In this document: piece after piece, positions 7,548 to 16,246 of the stretch
Position numbering within the stretch: position 1 is the first letter of the stretch
Layout: each line of letters opens with the position of its first letter
Assembly: GCF_029846235.1 (NCBI RefSeq)
Contig: NZ_JARVWP010000006.1
Location: forward strand, 124,001-188,000
Direction: 5' to 3'
Length of the DNA: 64,000 nucleotides
Source: Bradyrhizobium sp. CER78
GTDB lineage: Bacteria; Pseudomonadota; Alphaproteobacteria; Rhizobiales; Xanthobacteraceae
Notes under the pieces: model-generated
The model's input: only the letters and a program-made list of their open reading frames with translations
The model's database searches: none
Told to the model about the DNA's origin: nothing
Position numbers and translations under genes: made by a program

Positions 7548-8582
7548 TTAAGCCGCTTTTTGCTTGGCGGTGATCAGCTTGCGGTTGATCAGGACTTCGG
7601 CGATCTGCACGGCGTTCAGCGCCGCGCCCTTGCGCAGATTGTCCGAGACGCACCAGAACGCCAAGCCATTCTCCACGGTGGCGTCCTCGCGGATGCGGCT
7701 GATATAGGTGGCGTCCTCGCCGGCGGCCTCATAGGGCGTGACGTAGCCGCCCGGCTCGTGCTTGTCGATCACGAGGCAGCCCGGCGCATTGCGCAGAATA
7801 TTGCGCGCCTCGTCCGCGGTGATCGGATTGGCGAATTCGACATTGACCGCTTCGGAGTGACCGACGAAGACCGGCACGCGCACGCAGGTCGCGGTCAGCT
7901 TGATCTTGGGATCAAGGATCTTCTTGGTCTCCGCCATCATCTTCCACTCTTCCTTGGTGAAACCGTCTTCCATGAAGACGTCGATCTGCGGAATGACGTT
8001 GAAGGCGATGCGCTTGGGAAACTTCTGATTGATCAGCTCGTCATTGGTGTAGACGGCCTTGGTCTGCGAGAACAGCTCGTCCATCGCGTCCTTGCCGGCG
8101 CCAGACACCGATTGATAGGTCGAGACCACGACGCGGGTGATCGTCGCCTTGTCGTGCAGCGGCTTCAGCGCGACCACGAGCTGCGCGGTCGAGCAGTTCG
8201 GGTTGGCGATGATGTTCTTCTTGGTGAAGCCGGCGGTCGCATCCGCGTTCACCTCGGGCACGATCAGCGGCACGTCCGGGTCCATGCGCCAGGCCGACGA
8301 ATTGTCGATCACGACCGCGCCGGCGGCGCCGATCTTGGGCGACCATTCCTTGGAGACCGAGCCGCCGGCCGACATCAGGCAGATGTCGATGTCGGAGAAA
8401 TCATAATGCTCGAGCGCCTTCACCTTCAGCGTGCGGTCGCCATAGGAGACCTCGATGCCGACGCTGCGGCGCGAGGCCAGCACGACGACCTCGTCGGCGG
8501 GGAATTTGCGCTCATCGAGAATGTTGAGCATTTCGCGCCCGACATTGCCGGTCGCACCGACCACCGCGACTTTGTAACCCAT
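7548..8582 (-). CDS. asd: Aspartate-semialdehyde dehydrogenase
   Basis: 344 residues. The N-terminal 'VAVVGATGNVGREML' is the NADP-binding loop, and NPNCSTAQ places the catalytic cysteine at residue 130. 'VVSTYQSVSGAGKDAM' and 'VRVPVFVGHSEAVN' are further family motifs. The enzyme reduces aspartyl phosphate to aspartate semialdehyde, the branch point to lysine/diaminopimelate, threonine and methionine, and is essential for the cell wall. Length and motifs are normal. It is divergent from a hypothetical gene and heads a probable two-gene unit with the YqhA-like gene. Confidence 0.97.
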   Translation of the reverse strand: MGYKVAVVGATGNVGREMLNILDERKFPADEVVVLASRRSVGIEVSYGDRTLKVKALEHYDFSDIDICLMSAGGSVSKEWSPKIGAAGAVVIDNSSAWRMDPDVPLIVPEVNADATAGFTKKNIIANPNCSTAQLVVALKPLHDKATITRVVVSTYQSVSGAGKDAMDELFSQTKAVYTNDELINQKFPKRIAFNVIPQIDVFMEDGFTKEEWKMMAETKKILDPKIKLTATCVRVPVFVGHSEAVNVEFANPITADEARNILRNAPGCLVIDKHEPGGYVTPYEAAGEDATYISRIREDATVENGLAFWCVSDNLRKGAALNAVQIAEVLINRKLITAKQKAA

Positions 8583-8698
8583 CGTTCACTCTCCGACGAA
8601 ATATGCCCGTTCCCCCGCAATGCGCGGAAAGGGAAGAGGCAGCGCTTCTATGCGAGAAACCCCGTCAAGACAACGTTGCGTAGCGTTTGAGCATTTTG

Positions 8699-9493
8699 AT
8701 GCGTTTATTTCGGGCCGATCCGGCCGCACCCCATCATACGAGAAATCCGTCTGCGCTGACGAGCTTCGTCGACGAGGTGTACGCAACGCTCTCCGGGCTG
8801 TTCGCCTATGCCGCCGTGCTCGCGCTGTTCGTCGTCCTCGGCGTCTATCTATGGCGGCAGCTGCCGGACGCAACGGCGATGCCGGTACCCGCCGCCGCGG
8901 GCTGGAGCCTGGCCGGCCGCCAAGCTCCGGCCTTCGCCATCAGCAGGCTAGATCAGCGAGATAAAACAGAGGCTTACGAAGTCCTCCGGCATCCCGGGGG
9001 CGGCCACAAGGACATCTTCCGCTGGGCCGATGCCAATGGCGCGCCGGCCGCTGAGCTGGAAATCTACCGCCCCGGCAGCGAGGCCGCGGGACCTGCGGTC
9101 GCCGAGATCGCCGGGCGGCTCGACCCCGGCGGCGTCCGCGAGCTCGAGGCCGCCGGTATCGTCGACAGCAAGTTCGGCAGCGTCACCCTGCTGCGCCCCG
9201 CGCGGCAGGACGGCAGCCACACCTGCCTCGGCTTCCTCAAGCAGGCCGACGCACCCGATCTGCGCATCTCCGGCTGGACCTGCCTAGGCGCGAGCCTGCC
9301 GGCCCAGCGCGCCGCGATCGTCTGCATGCTGAACCGTCTGACCCTGCTGGCCGCCGGCAATGACCCGAGGCTCGTCGCGCTGTTCGCGCATGCCGAGCTC
9401 AAGCGCACCGACTGCGTTACCTCCGGTCAGCCCGCTTTGTCGGCCGACTGGGTGATGGGCAGCGAGAACCCGCTCCTGCGCGGCGCGCTTTGA
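8699..9493 (+). CDS. Conserved hypothetical protein with one membrane anchor
   Basis: 264 residues from ATG 8699; a TTG at 8687 is an alternative and neither has a convincing ribosome site. One hydrophobic segment (about residues 33-52) anchors the protein, leaving a C-terminal domain of about 200 residues outside the membrane, by topology probably periplasmic. That domain has three cysteines (in 'HTCLGF', 'WTCLG', 'IVCML') and one late Cys, and no recognised motif. The gene is alone, divergent from asd. Function unknown; similar proteins seem limited to Bradyrhizobium relatives. Confidence 0.7.
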   Translation: MRLFRADPAAPHHTRNPSALTSFVDEVYATLSGLFAYAAVLALFVVLGVYLWRQLPDATAMPVPAAAGWSLAGRQAPAFAISRLDQRDKTEAYEVLRHPGGGHKDIFRWADANGAPAAELEIYRPGSEAAGPAVAEIAGRLDPGGVRELEAAGIVDSKFGSVTLLRPARQDGSHTCLGFLKQADAPDLRISGWTCLGASLPAQRAAIVCMLNRLTLLAAGNDPRLVALFAHAELKRTDCVTSGQPALSADWVMGSENPLLRGAL

Positions 9494-9669
9494 TGGCGAG
9501 ACCGTGGCAAGGCACTGGTTTTCATGAAACTTTTGCGCCTGGACACTAATTATCTCTGATGGTGTGGCGCAATTGACCTAGTGACGGCCCACCCACCATG
9601 GCTACAATGTGTTCCGAGTGATTTTGGCGGACGCGCCAGCCCCGACGGGGCCGTAATGACGAGGATGCG

Positions 9670-10080
9670 ATGACCTTGAAATTCCCTGCCGCGAACAAGC
9701 TCGTGGTGTTGCTTGCAGCGGCTGCCGTCACCGCAACCGCATTCGGCATGACCGCGGCGAGCGCGCAGAGCCAGACCCCGAGCAAGCGCAAGCAGCAGGA
9801 GCAGTATGACCGCGACGGCCGCCGTTATTACGGTGCGCAGGGTCCGAACCGGGTCTATCAGCAGGGCCCGCGTACCCGCGTCTACGTCACCACGCGCTCG
9901 TGGCTCGATGCCGGCACCGAAGTGCTGCCGGGCGACCGCAAGTTCAACGACTACGCCTATCCGCCCGACGTGGGCTATCCCTCGTTCGGACGCGAGAACA
10001 ACAACCGCCCGATCGACCGCCAGCCGCTCAGCCCGCCGTCCGACCTCGGTGGCTATCCGCGGACCTTCCCGCTGTACTGA
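9670..10080 (+). CDS. Small exported protein, Tyr/Arg-rich
   Basis: 136 residues from ATG 9670 after a GAGGA site. Residues 1-32 form a signal peptide ending in ASAQS. The mature part is hydrophilic and rich in Tyr, Arg, Gln and Pro, with 'YYGAQGPNRVYQQGPRTRVY' and a C-terminal tail of Pro-rich loops. No enzyme motif is visible; it is a typical Bradyrhizobium periplasmic protein of unknown role. A strong terminator follows it. Confidence 0.75.
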   Translation: MTLKFPAANKLVVLLAAAAVTATAFGMTAASAQSQTPSKRKQQEQYDRDGRRYYGAQGPNRVYQQGPRTRVYVTTRSWLDAGTEVLPGDRKFNDYAYPPDVGYPSFGRENNNRPIDRQPLSPPSDLGGYPRTFPLY

Positions 10081-10105
10081 GAATTCCGGCAACCAGCCGA
10101 TACGA

Positions 10106-10135
10106 AAATGCCCGGCTCTCGCCGGGCATTTTTTT
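10106..10135 (+). terminator. Rho-independent terminator
   Basis: AAATGCCCGGC (10106-10116) pairs with GCCGGGCATTT (10121-10131) around a TCTC loop, followed by a run of Ts. It starts 25 bases after the stop of the exported protein gene. Confidence 0.9.
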
Positions 10136-10140
10136 GGTTT

Positions 10141-10241
10141 CGTCATTCCGGGGCTCGCGAAGCGAGAACCCGGAAGCTCAAGATTTCCCGATGCGCAATT
10201 GCGCATCGGAGGTTCGACGCTCCGCATCGCCCCGGAATGAC
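10141..10241. repeat. Palindromic repeat, 'ATTCCGGGG' family, copy 1
   Basis: The ends CGTCATTCCGGGG and CCCCGGAATGA are inverted repeats and enclose further short inverted repeats, such as GATGCGCAATTGCGCATC at 10190-10207. It fills the convergent gap before leuB. A relative lies at 13664-13744. Confidence 0.85.
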
Positions 10242-10250
10242 TCCGAACTC

Positions 10251-11363
10251 TTACGCGTGCAGCTTCTGCAATTCCTTCAGGATTGCTTCGCCCATCTGGC
10301 TCGTGCTGGCAGGCGTGGTGCCTTCCGACTTGATGTCGGCGGTGCGCAGGCCGCTGGCGAGCACGGCTGCGACCGCGGCATCGACCTTGTCGGCGAGATC
10401 GCCCATGTCGAAGGAATAGCGCAGCGCCATGCCGAACGACGAGATCATCGCGATCGGGTTGGCGAGGCCCTTGCCCGCGATATCGGGCGCCGAGCCGTGC
10501 ACCGGCTCGAACAGCGAGCGCCGCTTCTTCGTCTTGGAATCGACTTCGCCGAGCGAGGCCGACGGCAGCATGCCGAGCGAGCCGGTCAGCATCGCCGCGA
10601 TGTCGGACAGCATGTCGCCGAACAGATTGTCGGTGACGATGACGTCGAACTGCTTCGGCGCCTTGACCAGGTTCATGCCGCCGGAATCGGCGAGCTGATG
10701 CTCCAGCGTGACGTCCTTGTATTCGCGCGCATGAACCTGGGTCATGACCTCGTTCCAGAGCACGCCCGACTTCATGACGTTGCGCTTCTCCATCGACGTC
10801 ACCTTGTTGCGGCGCTTGCGCGCCAGGTCGAAGGCGACGCGGCCGATGCGCTCGATCTCGTAGGTGTCGTAGACCTGGGTGTCGACCGCGCGCTTCTGGC
10901 CGTTGCCGAGATCGGTGATGGTTTTCGGCTCGCCGAAATAGACGCCGCCGGTGAGCTCGCGGACGATCATGATGTCGAGCCCCTCGACGACGTCGCGCTT
11001 CAGGCTCGAAGCCTCCGCCAGCGCCGGGTAGCACACCGCCGGACGCAGGTTGGCGAACAGGCCGAGATCCTTGCGCAGCCGCAGCAGGCCGGCCTCGGGC
11101 CGGACCTCATAGGGCACGCTGTCCCACTTCGGACCGCCGACCGCGCCGAAGATCACGGCATCGGCCGCGGTCGCCTTGGCCATGTCGCCTTCGGAGATCG
11201 ACACCTTGTGGGCGTCATAGGCGGAGCCGCCGACCAGGCCCTGCTCGGTCTCGAACTTGGCGATGCCCTGCGCATTGAGCCAGTCGATCACGCGTTGCAC
11301 CTCGGCCATCACTTCGGGGCCGATGCCGTCGCCGGGGAGAAGCAGCAGTTTATGGGTCGCCAT
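10251..11363 (-). CDS. leuB: 3-isopropylmalate dehydrogenase
   Basis: 370 residues from the ATG at 11361-11363, the standard LeuB length; a longer frame extends upstream but has no family support. '[17 protein letters not shown]' opens the protein. '[20 protein letters not shown]' near residue 245 is the metal/substrate-binding motif, and '[15 protein letters not shown]' follows. It oxidises and decarboxylates 3-isopropylmalate with NAD+ in leucine synthesis. It is alone on the minus strand, divergent from an EamA transporter gene. Confidence 0.97.
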   Translation of the reverse strand: MATHKLLLLPGDGIGPEVMAEVQRVIDWLNAQGIAKFETEQGLVGGSAYDAHKVSISEGDMAKATAADAVIFGAVGGPKWDSVPYEVRPEAGLLRLRKDLGLFANLRPAVCYPALAEASSLKRDVVEGLDIMIVRELTGGVYFGEPKTITDLGNGQKRAVDTQVYDTYEIERIGRVAFDLARKRRNKVTSMEKRNVMKSGVLWNEVMTQVHAREYKDVTLEHQLADSGGMNLVKAPKQFDVIVTDNLFGDMLSDIAAMLTGSLGMLPSASLGEVDSKTKKRRSLFEPVHGSAPDIAGKGLANPIAMISSFGMALRYSFDMGDLADKVDAAVAAVLASGLRTADIKSEGTTPASTSQMGEAILKELQKLHA

Positions 11364-11523
11364 GGTCGTTACCTCACTCAATCGGGCATGCCCGTCATCG
11401 TCAGGCGCGAGTGCTAAAACGCCCCGGGCGGATTGGCAAGGCACCCCGAGCAGGGCCAAAATGGCCCTTGAGCGAGCCCGCCGCGCCCCAAGAAGCTAAC
11501 AAGAAGCCAACAAGACGGACCTC

Positions 11524-12387
11524 ATGACCGCAGCCATCGTCTACGCCTTCGCCTCGGCGATTTTCCTCGGCGCCGGGGTGGTGCTGGCGCAGCTGGGCTT
11601 GCGCACCGTCGAGCCGCTGTCGGGCGCAGCGATCAGCGTGCCGTCCTTCACTTTGCTGTTCCTGTTGCTGTCGCCGCTGATCCTGCATGGCGAGCCGGTG
11701 GTCTGGCGCGCGCTGCCGATCTTCATGGCGATCGGGCTGTTCTTCCCGGCTTCGCTGACGCTCTTGACCTTCGCCTCGAACCGGGCGCTCGGGCCGGTCA
11801 TCACCTCGACGCTGGGCAATCTGGCGCCGCTGTTCGCGGTCACCGCCGCCGTGGTGCTGCTGCACGAGCCGTTGCTGCCGCAGCAGCTGATCGGCCTCGT
11901 GGTCGCGGTGGCGGGCGCTGCCGTGATCACCGTGACCCGGCCGCGCGATCTCGGCCATTGGCGCAGCTGGGCGCTGTTGCTGCCGCTCGCGAGCGCACTG
12001 GTGCGCGGCATCGTGCCGCCGATTGCCAAGCTCGGGCTGGCGATCTGGCCGAGCCCGCTATGGGCCTGCCTGGTCGGCTATGTCATGTCCTCGCTGGTGG
12101 TGCTGACCGTGCAGCGGATCCGCAAGGGCAGCTTCATGGTGCAGGCGCCGCGCGAGGGCCGGCTCTGGTTCGCACTGACCGGGATCAGCAACGGGCTCAG
12201 CGCGCTCAGCCTGTTCGCCGCAGTCCGCAACGGCCCGATCACGCTGGTGGCACCGCTCGCCGCGATCTACCCGCTGGTCACCGTGGCGCTGAGCGCGGTC
12301 ATGCTCAAGCATGTCGAGATATCAGCGCGGATCGTCGCCGGAACCCTGCTGACCGTTGCCGGCGTCGCGCTGGTCCTGATCGCCTGA
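11524..12387 (+). CDS. EamA/DMT family transporter
   Basis: 287 residues with about ten hydrophobic segments forming two repeated halves, the layout of drug/metabolite transporters with two EamA domains. The end of each half has the typical 'NLAPLFAVTAAVVLLHEPLLP' and 'PLAAIYPLVTVALSAVML' helices. Substrate cannot be predicted; family members export amino acids, sugars or drugs. The ATG at 11524 is a few bases after a weak purine-rich stretch. It may be followed by the MFS gene at 12477 as a loose transporter pair. Confidence 0.88.
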   Translation: MTAAIVYAFASAIFLGAGVVLAQLGLRTVEPLSGAAISVPSFTLLFLLLSPLILHGEPVVWRALPIFMAIGLFFPASLTLLTFASNRALGPVITSTLGNLAPLFAVTAAVVLLHEPLLPQQLIGLVVAVAGAAVITVTRPRDLGHWRSWALLLPLASALVRGIVPPIAKLGLAIWPSPLWACLVGYVMSSLVVLTVQRIRKGSFMVQAPREGRLWFALTGISNGLSALSLFAAVRNGPITLVAPLAAIYPLVTVALSAVMLKHVEISARIVAGTLLTVAGVALVLIA

Positions 12388-12476
12388 TTGCCCGATACGC
12401 AAGACAGTGTTGCGGCCTCTGGTGCTGGGCAGGATCGCCGCGGCCTGCCACAGTGGCGGTATTGCCGGAGTGAATT

Positions 12477-13655
12477 GTGAGAGCCCCCGCCCCATCCTAT
12501 CCGCATCCCGCGCGGCTGATCCTGATTTTGTCGCTTGCACCGACGGTCGGTCTCGGGATCGGCCGTTTCGCCTATTCCCTGGTGCTGCCCGACATGCGCG
12601 ATGCGCTGGCGTGGTCGTATTCGGCCGCCGGCTTCATGAATACGATCAATGCCGCGGGCTATCTGGTCGGCGCTCTGTTCGCCTCCCGCCTGATCCAGCG
12701 CTTCGGGCTCGCCACGTCGGTGCGCTGGTCGACGCTGGCCTGTGTGCTGTCGCTGGCGCTTTGCGCCCTCTCGGGCAATTTCGCGGTGCTGAGCTTTGCC
12801 CGCCTCCTGGTCGGCTTCGCCGCCGCGATCGGCTTCGTCGGCGGCGGCGCGCTTGCGGCAACGATCGCGCAGTCGCGGCCGGAACGCGCCAACTTCCTGC
12901 TCAGCCTGTTCTATGCCGGGCCGGGCATCGGCATATTGGCATCCGGCCTGATCGCACCCTTCGTGCTGCAGGGTTTTGGCGCCGGCTCGTGGTGGATCGT
13001 GTGGTGGGCGATGACCCTGCTCTCGGTCATCATGACGGTGCCGCTGCTGCTGGCGCCATTCCACGCCAGCGCTGCCGCAGGCGGCATCGTGCGGACCAAA
13101 TTCGCCGTCAGGCCGGTCCTGATCTACCTCGCCGCCTACTTCCTGTTCGGCGCCGGCTACATCGCCTACATGACATTTATGATCGCCTATGTCCGCGACG
13201 GCGGCGGCGGCGCGGTGGCGCAGAGTGCGTTCTGGAGCCTGATCGGCGTCAGCGCGTTCGTCACGCCATGGGTGTGGCGGCGGGTGCTGGCGCTCGACCG
13301 CGGCGGGCTCGCCACAACGATCATCCTCGGCGTCAACGCGCTCGGCGCGGCTCTGCCGATCTTCGGCCATTCGCCGCTGCTGCTCGGGATCTCGGCACTG
13401 GTGTTCGGCGTCGCATTCTTCGCCGTGGTCGGCTCAACCACCGCCTTCGTGCGCTACAATTACCCGCCGGAAGCCTGGCCGACCGCGATCGCGGCGATGA
13501 CCATTGCCTTCGGCGTCGGCCAAACGCTCGGACCGATCGTGGTCGGCGCGATCACGGATGCGGTCGGCAGCCTGTCATTTGCGTTGAACGTCTCAGCCGC
13601 GATGCTCGCGCTGGGGGCGCTGCTGTCGGCGTTTCAGAGGAAGGTCGGGCCGTAA
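12477..13655 (+). CDS. MFS transporter, YbfB/YjiJ family
   Basis: 392 residues starting at GTG 12477, preceded by GGAGTG. About 12 hydrophobic segments. 'GLGIGRFAYSLVLPDMRDAL' and 'AGFMNTINAAGYLVGAL' split here by family order are characteristic of the YbfB/YjiJ-type major facilitator proteins. The substrate is unknown. It lies 89 bases after the EamA gene, suggesting possible co-transcription, and ends at a palindromic repeat. Confidence 0.88.
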   Translation: MRAPAPSYPHPARLILILSLAPTVGLGIGRFAYSLVLPDMRDALAWSYSAAGFMNTINAAGYLVGALFASRLIQRFGLATSVRWSTLACVLSLALCALSGNFAVLSFARLLVGFAAAIGFVGGGALAATIAQSRPERANFLLSLFYAGPGIGILASGLIAPFVLQGFGAGSWWIVWWAMTLLSVIMTVPLLLAPFHASAAAGGIVRTKFAVRPVLIYLAAYFLFGAGYIAYMTFMIAYVRDGGGGAVAQSAFWSLIGVSAFVTPWVWRRVLALDRGGLATTIILGVNALGAALPIFGHSPLLLGISALVFGVAFFAVVGSTTAFVRYNYPPEAWPTAIAAMTIAFGVGQTLGPIVVGAITDAVGSLSFALNVSAAMLALGALLSAFQRKVGP

Positions 13656-13663
13656 GGCAATCT

Positions 13664-13744
13664 GTCGTTCCGGGATGGTCCGAAGGACCAGACCCGGAAT
13701 CTCGAGATTCCGGGTTCGATGCTAACGCATCGCCCCGGAATGAC
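13664..13744. repeat. Palindromic repeat, 'ATTCCGGGG' family, copy 2
   Basis: Begins with GTCGTTCCGGG and ends with CCCCGGAATGACG. Inside, ATGGTCC/GGACCA and CCGGAATC/GATTCCGG form nested hairpins. It fills the convergent gap between the MFS and molybdopterin oxidoreductase genes. Confidence 0.85.
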
Positions 13745-13752
13745 GCTACGCG

Positions 13753-14538
13753 TCAGCTTCCGCTGAATGAATTATATCCCTGGTCTTCCCAGTAGCCGCC
13801 CTTGTAGTCGTTAGTGACTTCCATCGAGAGCACGTATTTCGGGTTCTTGAAGCCGAGTTTTGTGGGCACCCGGATCTTCATCGGAAAACCGTAGGCGCGT
13901 GGCAGGATCTGGTCGGCGAACTTGAACGTCATCTGGGTCTGCGGATGCAGCGCCGAGCGCATGTCCAAAGGTGAGTTGTAGCCGTCCTTGTCGGCGCACT
14001 GGAACCAGACATATTTGGCGCGCGTGTCGGCGCCGACGAGCTTGAGGAAATCGCGCAACGGCGTGCCGGTCCAGCTGCCAATCGCGCTCCAGCCCTCGAC
14101 GCAGATATGGCGCGTCACCTGCTTGACCTGCGGCAGCTTGTACAATTCGTCGAGCGTCCACGACTTCTTGTTGTCGACCAGCCCGCGCACCTCGAGCTTC
14201 CAGTCCGCGCCCGCGATCTCGGGCGCATCGTCGAGATCGTAATAGGCGTTGAACGGAAACGGCTTGGTGATCATACTCTCCGGGAAGGTCGGCGCCAGCG
14301 CGTCCGGATTGAACATCCAGGCCTGCACCGCGTCGTTGAACTTGGAAACCTTCTTCAGCAATTCCTCCGCCGACGACGAATCGACCACGTCGCAGCCGGT
14401 CAGCAGCGTCAGCGCACCGAGGCTGGTGCCCGCCGTGATGAAGCGGCGGCGGGTCAGCTCCGGCATCGTCTTCACCGCATCGCGCACGAGCAGCTTCTTG
14501 TCGACACCGGGGATCAGGAGTTTTCTGAGACGACCCAT
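13753..14538 (-). CDS. Tat-exported molybdopterin-dependent oxidoreductase (sulfite oxidase family)
   Basis: 261 residues from the ATG at 14536-14538, with a very strong AGGGAGGG site. T29-RRRF-33 followed by a hydrophobic stretch is a twin-arginine signal, and LLTGC at residues 45-49 looks like a lipobox. C146 in HICVEGW is the expected cysteine ligand of the molybdenum cofactor in the sulfite oxidase/YedY fold. 'GYNSPLDMRSALHPQT' and 'RAYGFPMKIRVPTKLG' are further family blocks. It probably takes electrons to or from the cytochrome b encoded 11 bases upstream. The substrate may be a sulfoxide or sulfite, which sequence alone cannot decide. Confidence 0.9.
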   Translation of the reverse strand: MGRLRKLLIPGVDKKLLVRDAVKTMPELTRRRFITAGTSLGALTLLTGCDVVDSSSAEELLKKVSKFNDAVQAWMFNPDALAPTFPESMITKPFPFNAYYDLDDAPEIAGADWKLEVRGLVDNKKSWTLDELYKLPQVKQVTRHICVEGWSAIGSWTGTPLRDFLKLVGADTRAKYVWFQCADKDGYNSPLDMRSALHPQTQMTFKFADQILPRAYGFPMKIRVPTKLGFKNPKYVLSMEVTNDYKGGYWEDQGYNSFSGS

Positions 14539-14549
14539 AATACCCTCCC

Positions 14550-15182
14550 TCAACGCCCGATGAGCATCGCGCGCAGGCTCTTCGGCACCAGCAGCGCGAG
14601 CGCGACATGGATCACCAGGAAGGCGACGATCAGCGCCATGCAGGTGAAGTGAACGTAACGGGCGATGTCGTAGCCGCCGAACAGCGACACCAGCCAATGC
14701 AGCTGCACCGGCTTCCACAGCGACAGGCCTGAAAGCACGATGACGACGCCGACGGTGATGATGCCGGCATAGAGCAGCTTCTGCACCGAATTGTACTTGC
14801 TGAGATCGTCATGCGACAGCTTGAAGGTCAGCGCCGCCTTGGTGTCGGCAATCACGCCGCTAGGTGTGATCGGCAACAGCTTCTTGCGGAAGCGGCCGGT
14901 AGCGAAACCCAGCGCCAGATAGACCAGGCCGTTGACCATCAAAAGCCACATCGCGGCGAAGTGCCAGAGCAGCGCACCGCCGAGCCAGCCGCCGAGCGTG
15001 ATGCTCCGGGAGAAGGTGAAACCGAACAGCGGCGAGGCGTTGTAGATCTGCCAGCCGGACATGATCATCAGGATCATCGCGAAGGCGTTGACCCAGTGCA
15101 CGATCCGCACCCAGACCGGCTGGATCGCCTTCGCGGGTGTTGCGGTCTCTGCCTGGTGGTCGCTGACGGCAAGGCTCGTCAT
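14550..15182 (-). CDS. Cytochrome b561-type membrane partner of the oxidoreductase
   Basis: 210 residues with four membrane segments (about 28-48, 68-88, 138-155, 178-202). Histidines in 'RIVHWVNAF', 'LLWHFAAMW', 'VQLHWLVSL' and 'YVHFTCM' are placed as in di-heme prokaryotic cytochrome b561 proteins (PF01292-like). It stops 11 bases before the Tat oxidoreductase on the same strand, so the pair forms an operon: quinone or quinol exchange in the membrane coupled to a periplasmic molybdenum enzyme. Confidence 0.88.
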   Translation of the reverse strand: MTSLAVSDHQAETATPAKAIQPVWVRIVHWVNAFAMILMIMSGWQIYNASPLFGFTFSRSITLGGWLGGALLWHFAAMWLLMVNGLVYLALGFATGRFRKKLLPITPSGVIADTKAALTFKLSHDDLSKYNSVQKLLYAGIITVGVVIVLSGLSLWKPVQLHWLVSLFGGYDIARYVHFTCMALIVAFLVIHVALALLVPKSLRAMLIGR

Positions 15183-15285
15183 GGAAGTTCTCTGCTCGTG
15201 GTCGTTACCGGCTTATACGCCGGGAACCGGCGTTCCGTTACGGGGTGGCGCATCATCAGTTTGATATAGGCCACCTCATGTGGTC

Positions 15286-15320
15286 ACAAAAATGCGAGCC
15301 GGGGCGAAGCTCCGGCTCGC
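15286..15320 (-). terminator. Rho-independent terminator after fasciclin gene
   Basis: Read on the minus strand, GCGAGCCGGAGC pairs with a CCCCGGCTCGC arm across a UUCG-type tetraloop, then ATTTTTG follows. It lies about 45 bases beyond the stop of the fasciclin gene and separates it from the cytochrome b gene. Confidence 0.85.
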
Positions 15321-15363
15321 TATTTCGTCGGACCGGTCAGGGACTAAACCGGGCGGCCGGGTG

Positions 15364-15918
15364 TTACGACGCCGGCATCAGCACGGTGTCGACCACATGG
15401 ATGACGCCGTTCGACTGGTTGACGTTGGAGATCGTCACCATCGAGGTGCCGCCCTTGGCATCGACGATCCAGACCTTGCCGTCCTGCCGCTTCACGGTCA
15501 GCTCCTCGCCCTCGGCGGTCTTCAGCATCTTGCCGTCGGTGAGGTCGGAGGCCTCGAGCTTGCCGGGCACCACATGGTAGGTGAGGATCTTGGTCAGCGT
15601 CGCCTTGTTCTCGGGCTTCACGAGACTGTCGACGGTTCCGGCCGGCAGCTTGCCGAACGCGGCGTTGGTCGGCGCGAACACCGTGAACGGGCCCTTGCCT
15701 TCCAGCGTGCCGACCAGGCCCGCGGCCTTCACCGCCGCGACGAGGGTGGTGTGGTCCTTCGAATTGACGGCGTTCTGGATGATGTTCTTGGACGGGAACA
15801 TCGCGGCGCCGCCGACCATCACGGTCTTTTCCTCGGCGCGGACCGGCGCGATGACGGTGGCAGTGATCGCGAGCGCGCTGAAGGCTGCGGCAGCGAGATA
15901 GGCAATACGCTTCGACAT
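15364..15918 (-). CDS. Exported fasciclin (FAS1) domain protein
   Basis: 184 residues from the ATG at 15916-15918, with GGAGA upstream. Residues 1-28 form a signal peptide (ending APVRAEE). A single FAS1 domain fills about 45-183, with 'GPFTVFAPTNAAFGKLPAG' (H1 motif) and 'GVIHVVDTVLMP' (H2 motif, C-terminal). FAS1 proteins are secreted adhesion or surface proteins. In Rhizobiales, similar single-domain proteins occur; a role in symbiosis or surface attachment is only a possibility here. Confidence 0.92.
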   Translation of the reverse strand: MSKRIAYLAAAAFSALAITATVIAPVRAEEKTVMVGGAAMFPSKNIIQNAVNSKDHTTLVAAVKAAGLVGTLEGKGPFTVFAPTNAAFGKLPAGTVDSLVKPENKATLTKILTYHVVPGKLEASDLTDGKMLKTAEGEELTVKRQDGKVWIVDAKGGTSMVTISNVNQSNGVIHVVDTVLMPAS

Positions 15919-16246
15919 GATTTCGTCTCCCGATGGGTAATCCGGCCGGCGCGTTTCCGCCGGCGATGAAGGGGCAACAACGGCGCGGGTTGGTTGATGA
16001 AAGCGCCATCGTTGAGCTGAGCTACGCGAGGTTTTCCGGGCGGTTTCCGGAAATAATTCTTTGTGATTCCTGAAACCGGCGGCGCCGCGCTTCGTACTCG
16101 CGCTCATCGCACGATCTGCGCGCCATTCCATTCAGCGGAATGGGCGGGTGCGCTGCCGCGAGCAATTTGCTTGCCGCCCTGGTTCGATTGGTTCAGCCTG
16201 AGATTGCGGCGCAGCTTCGCCGCCGGCGGTCGTGGGGATGCCAATC

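Noticed and set aside
9550..11034. 494-residue minus-strand open frame over leuB
   Set aside because: It runs out of frame across leuB and antisense to the exported protein gene; no domain is recognisable.
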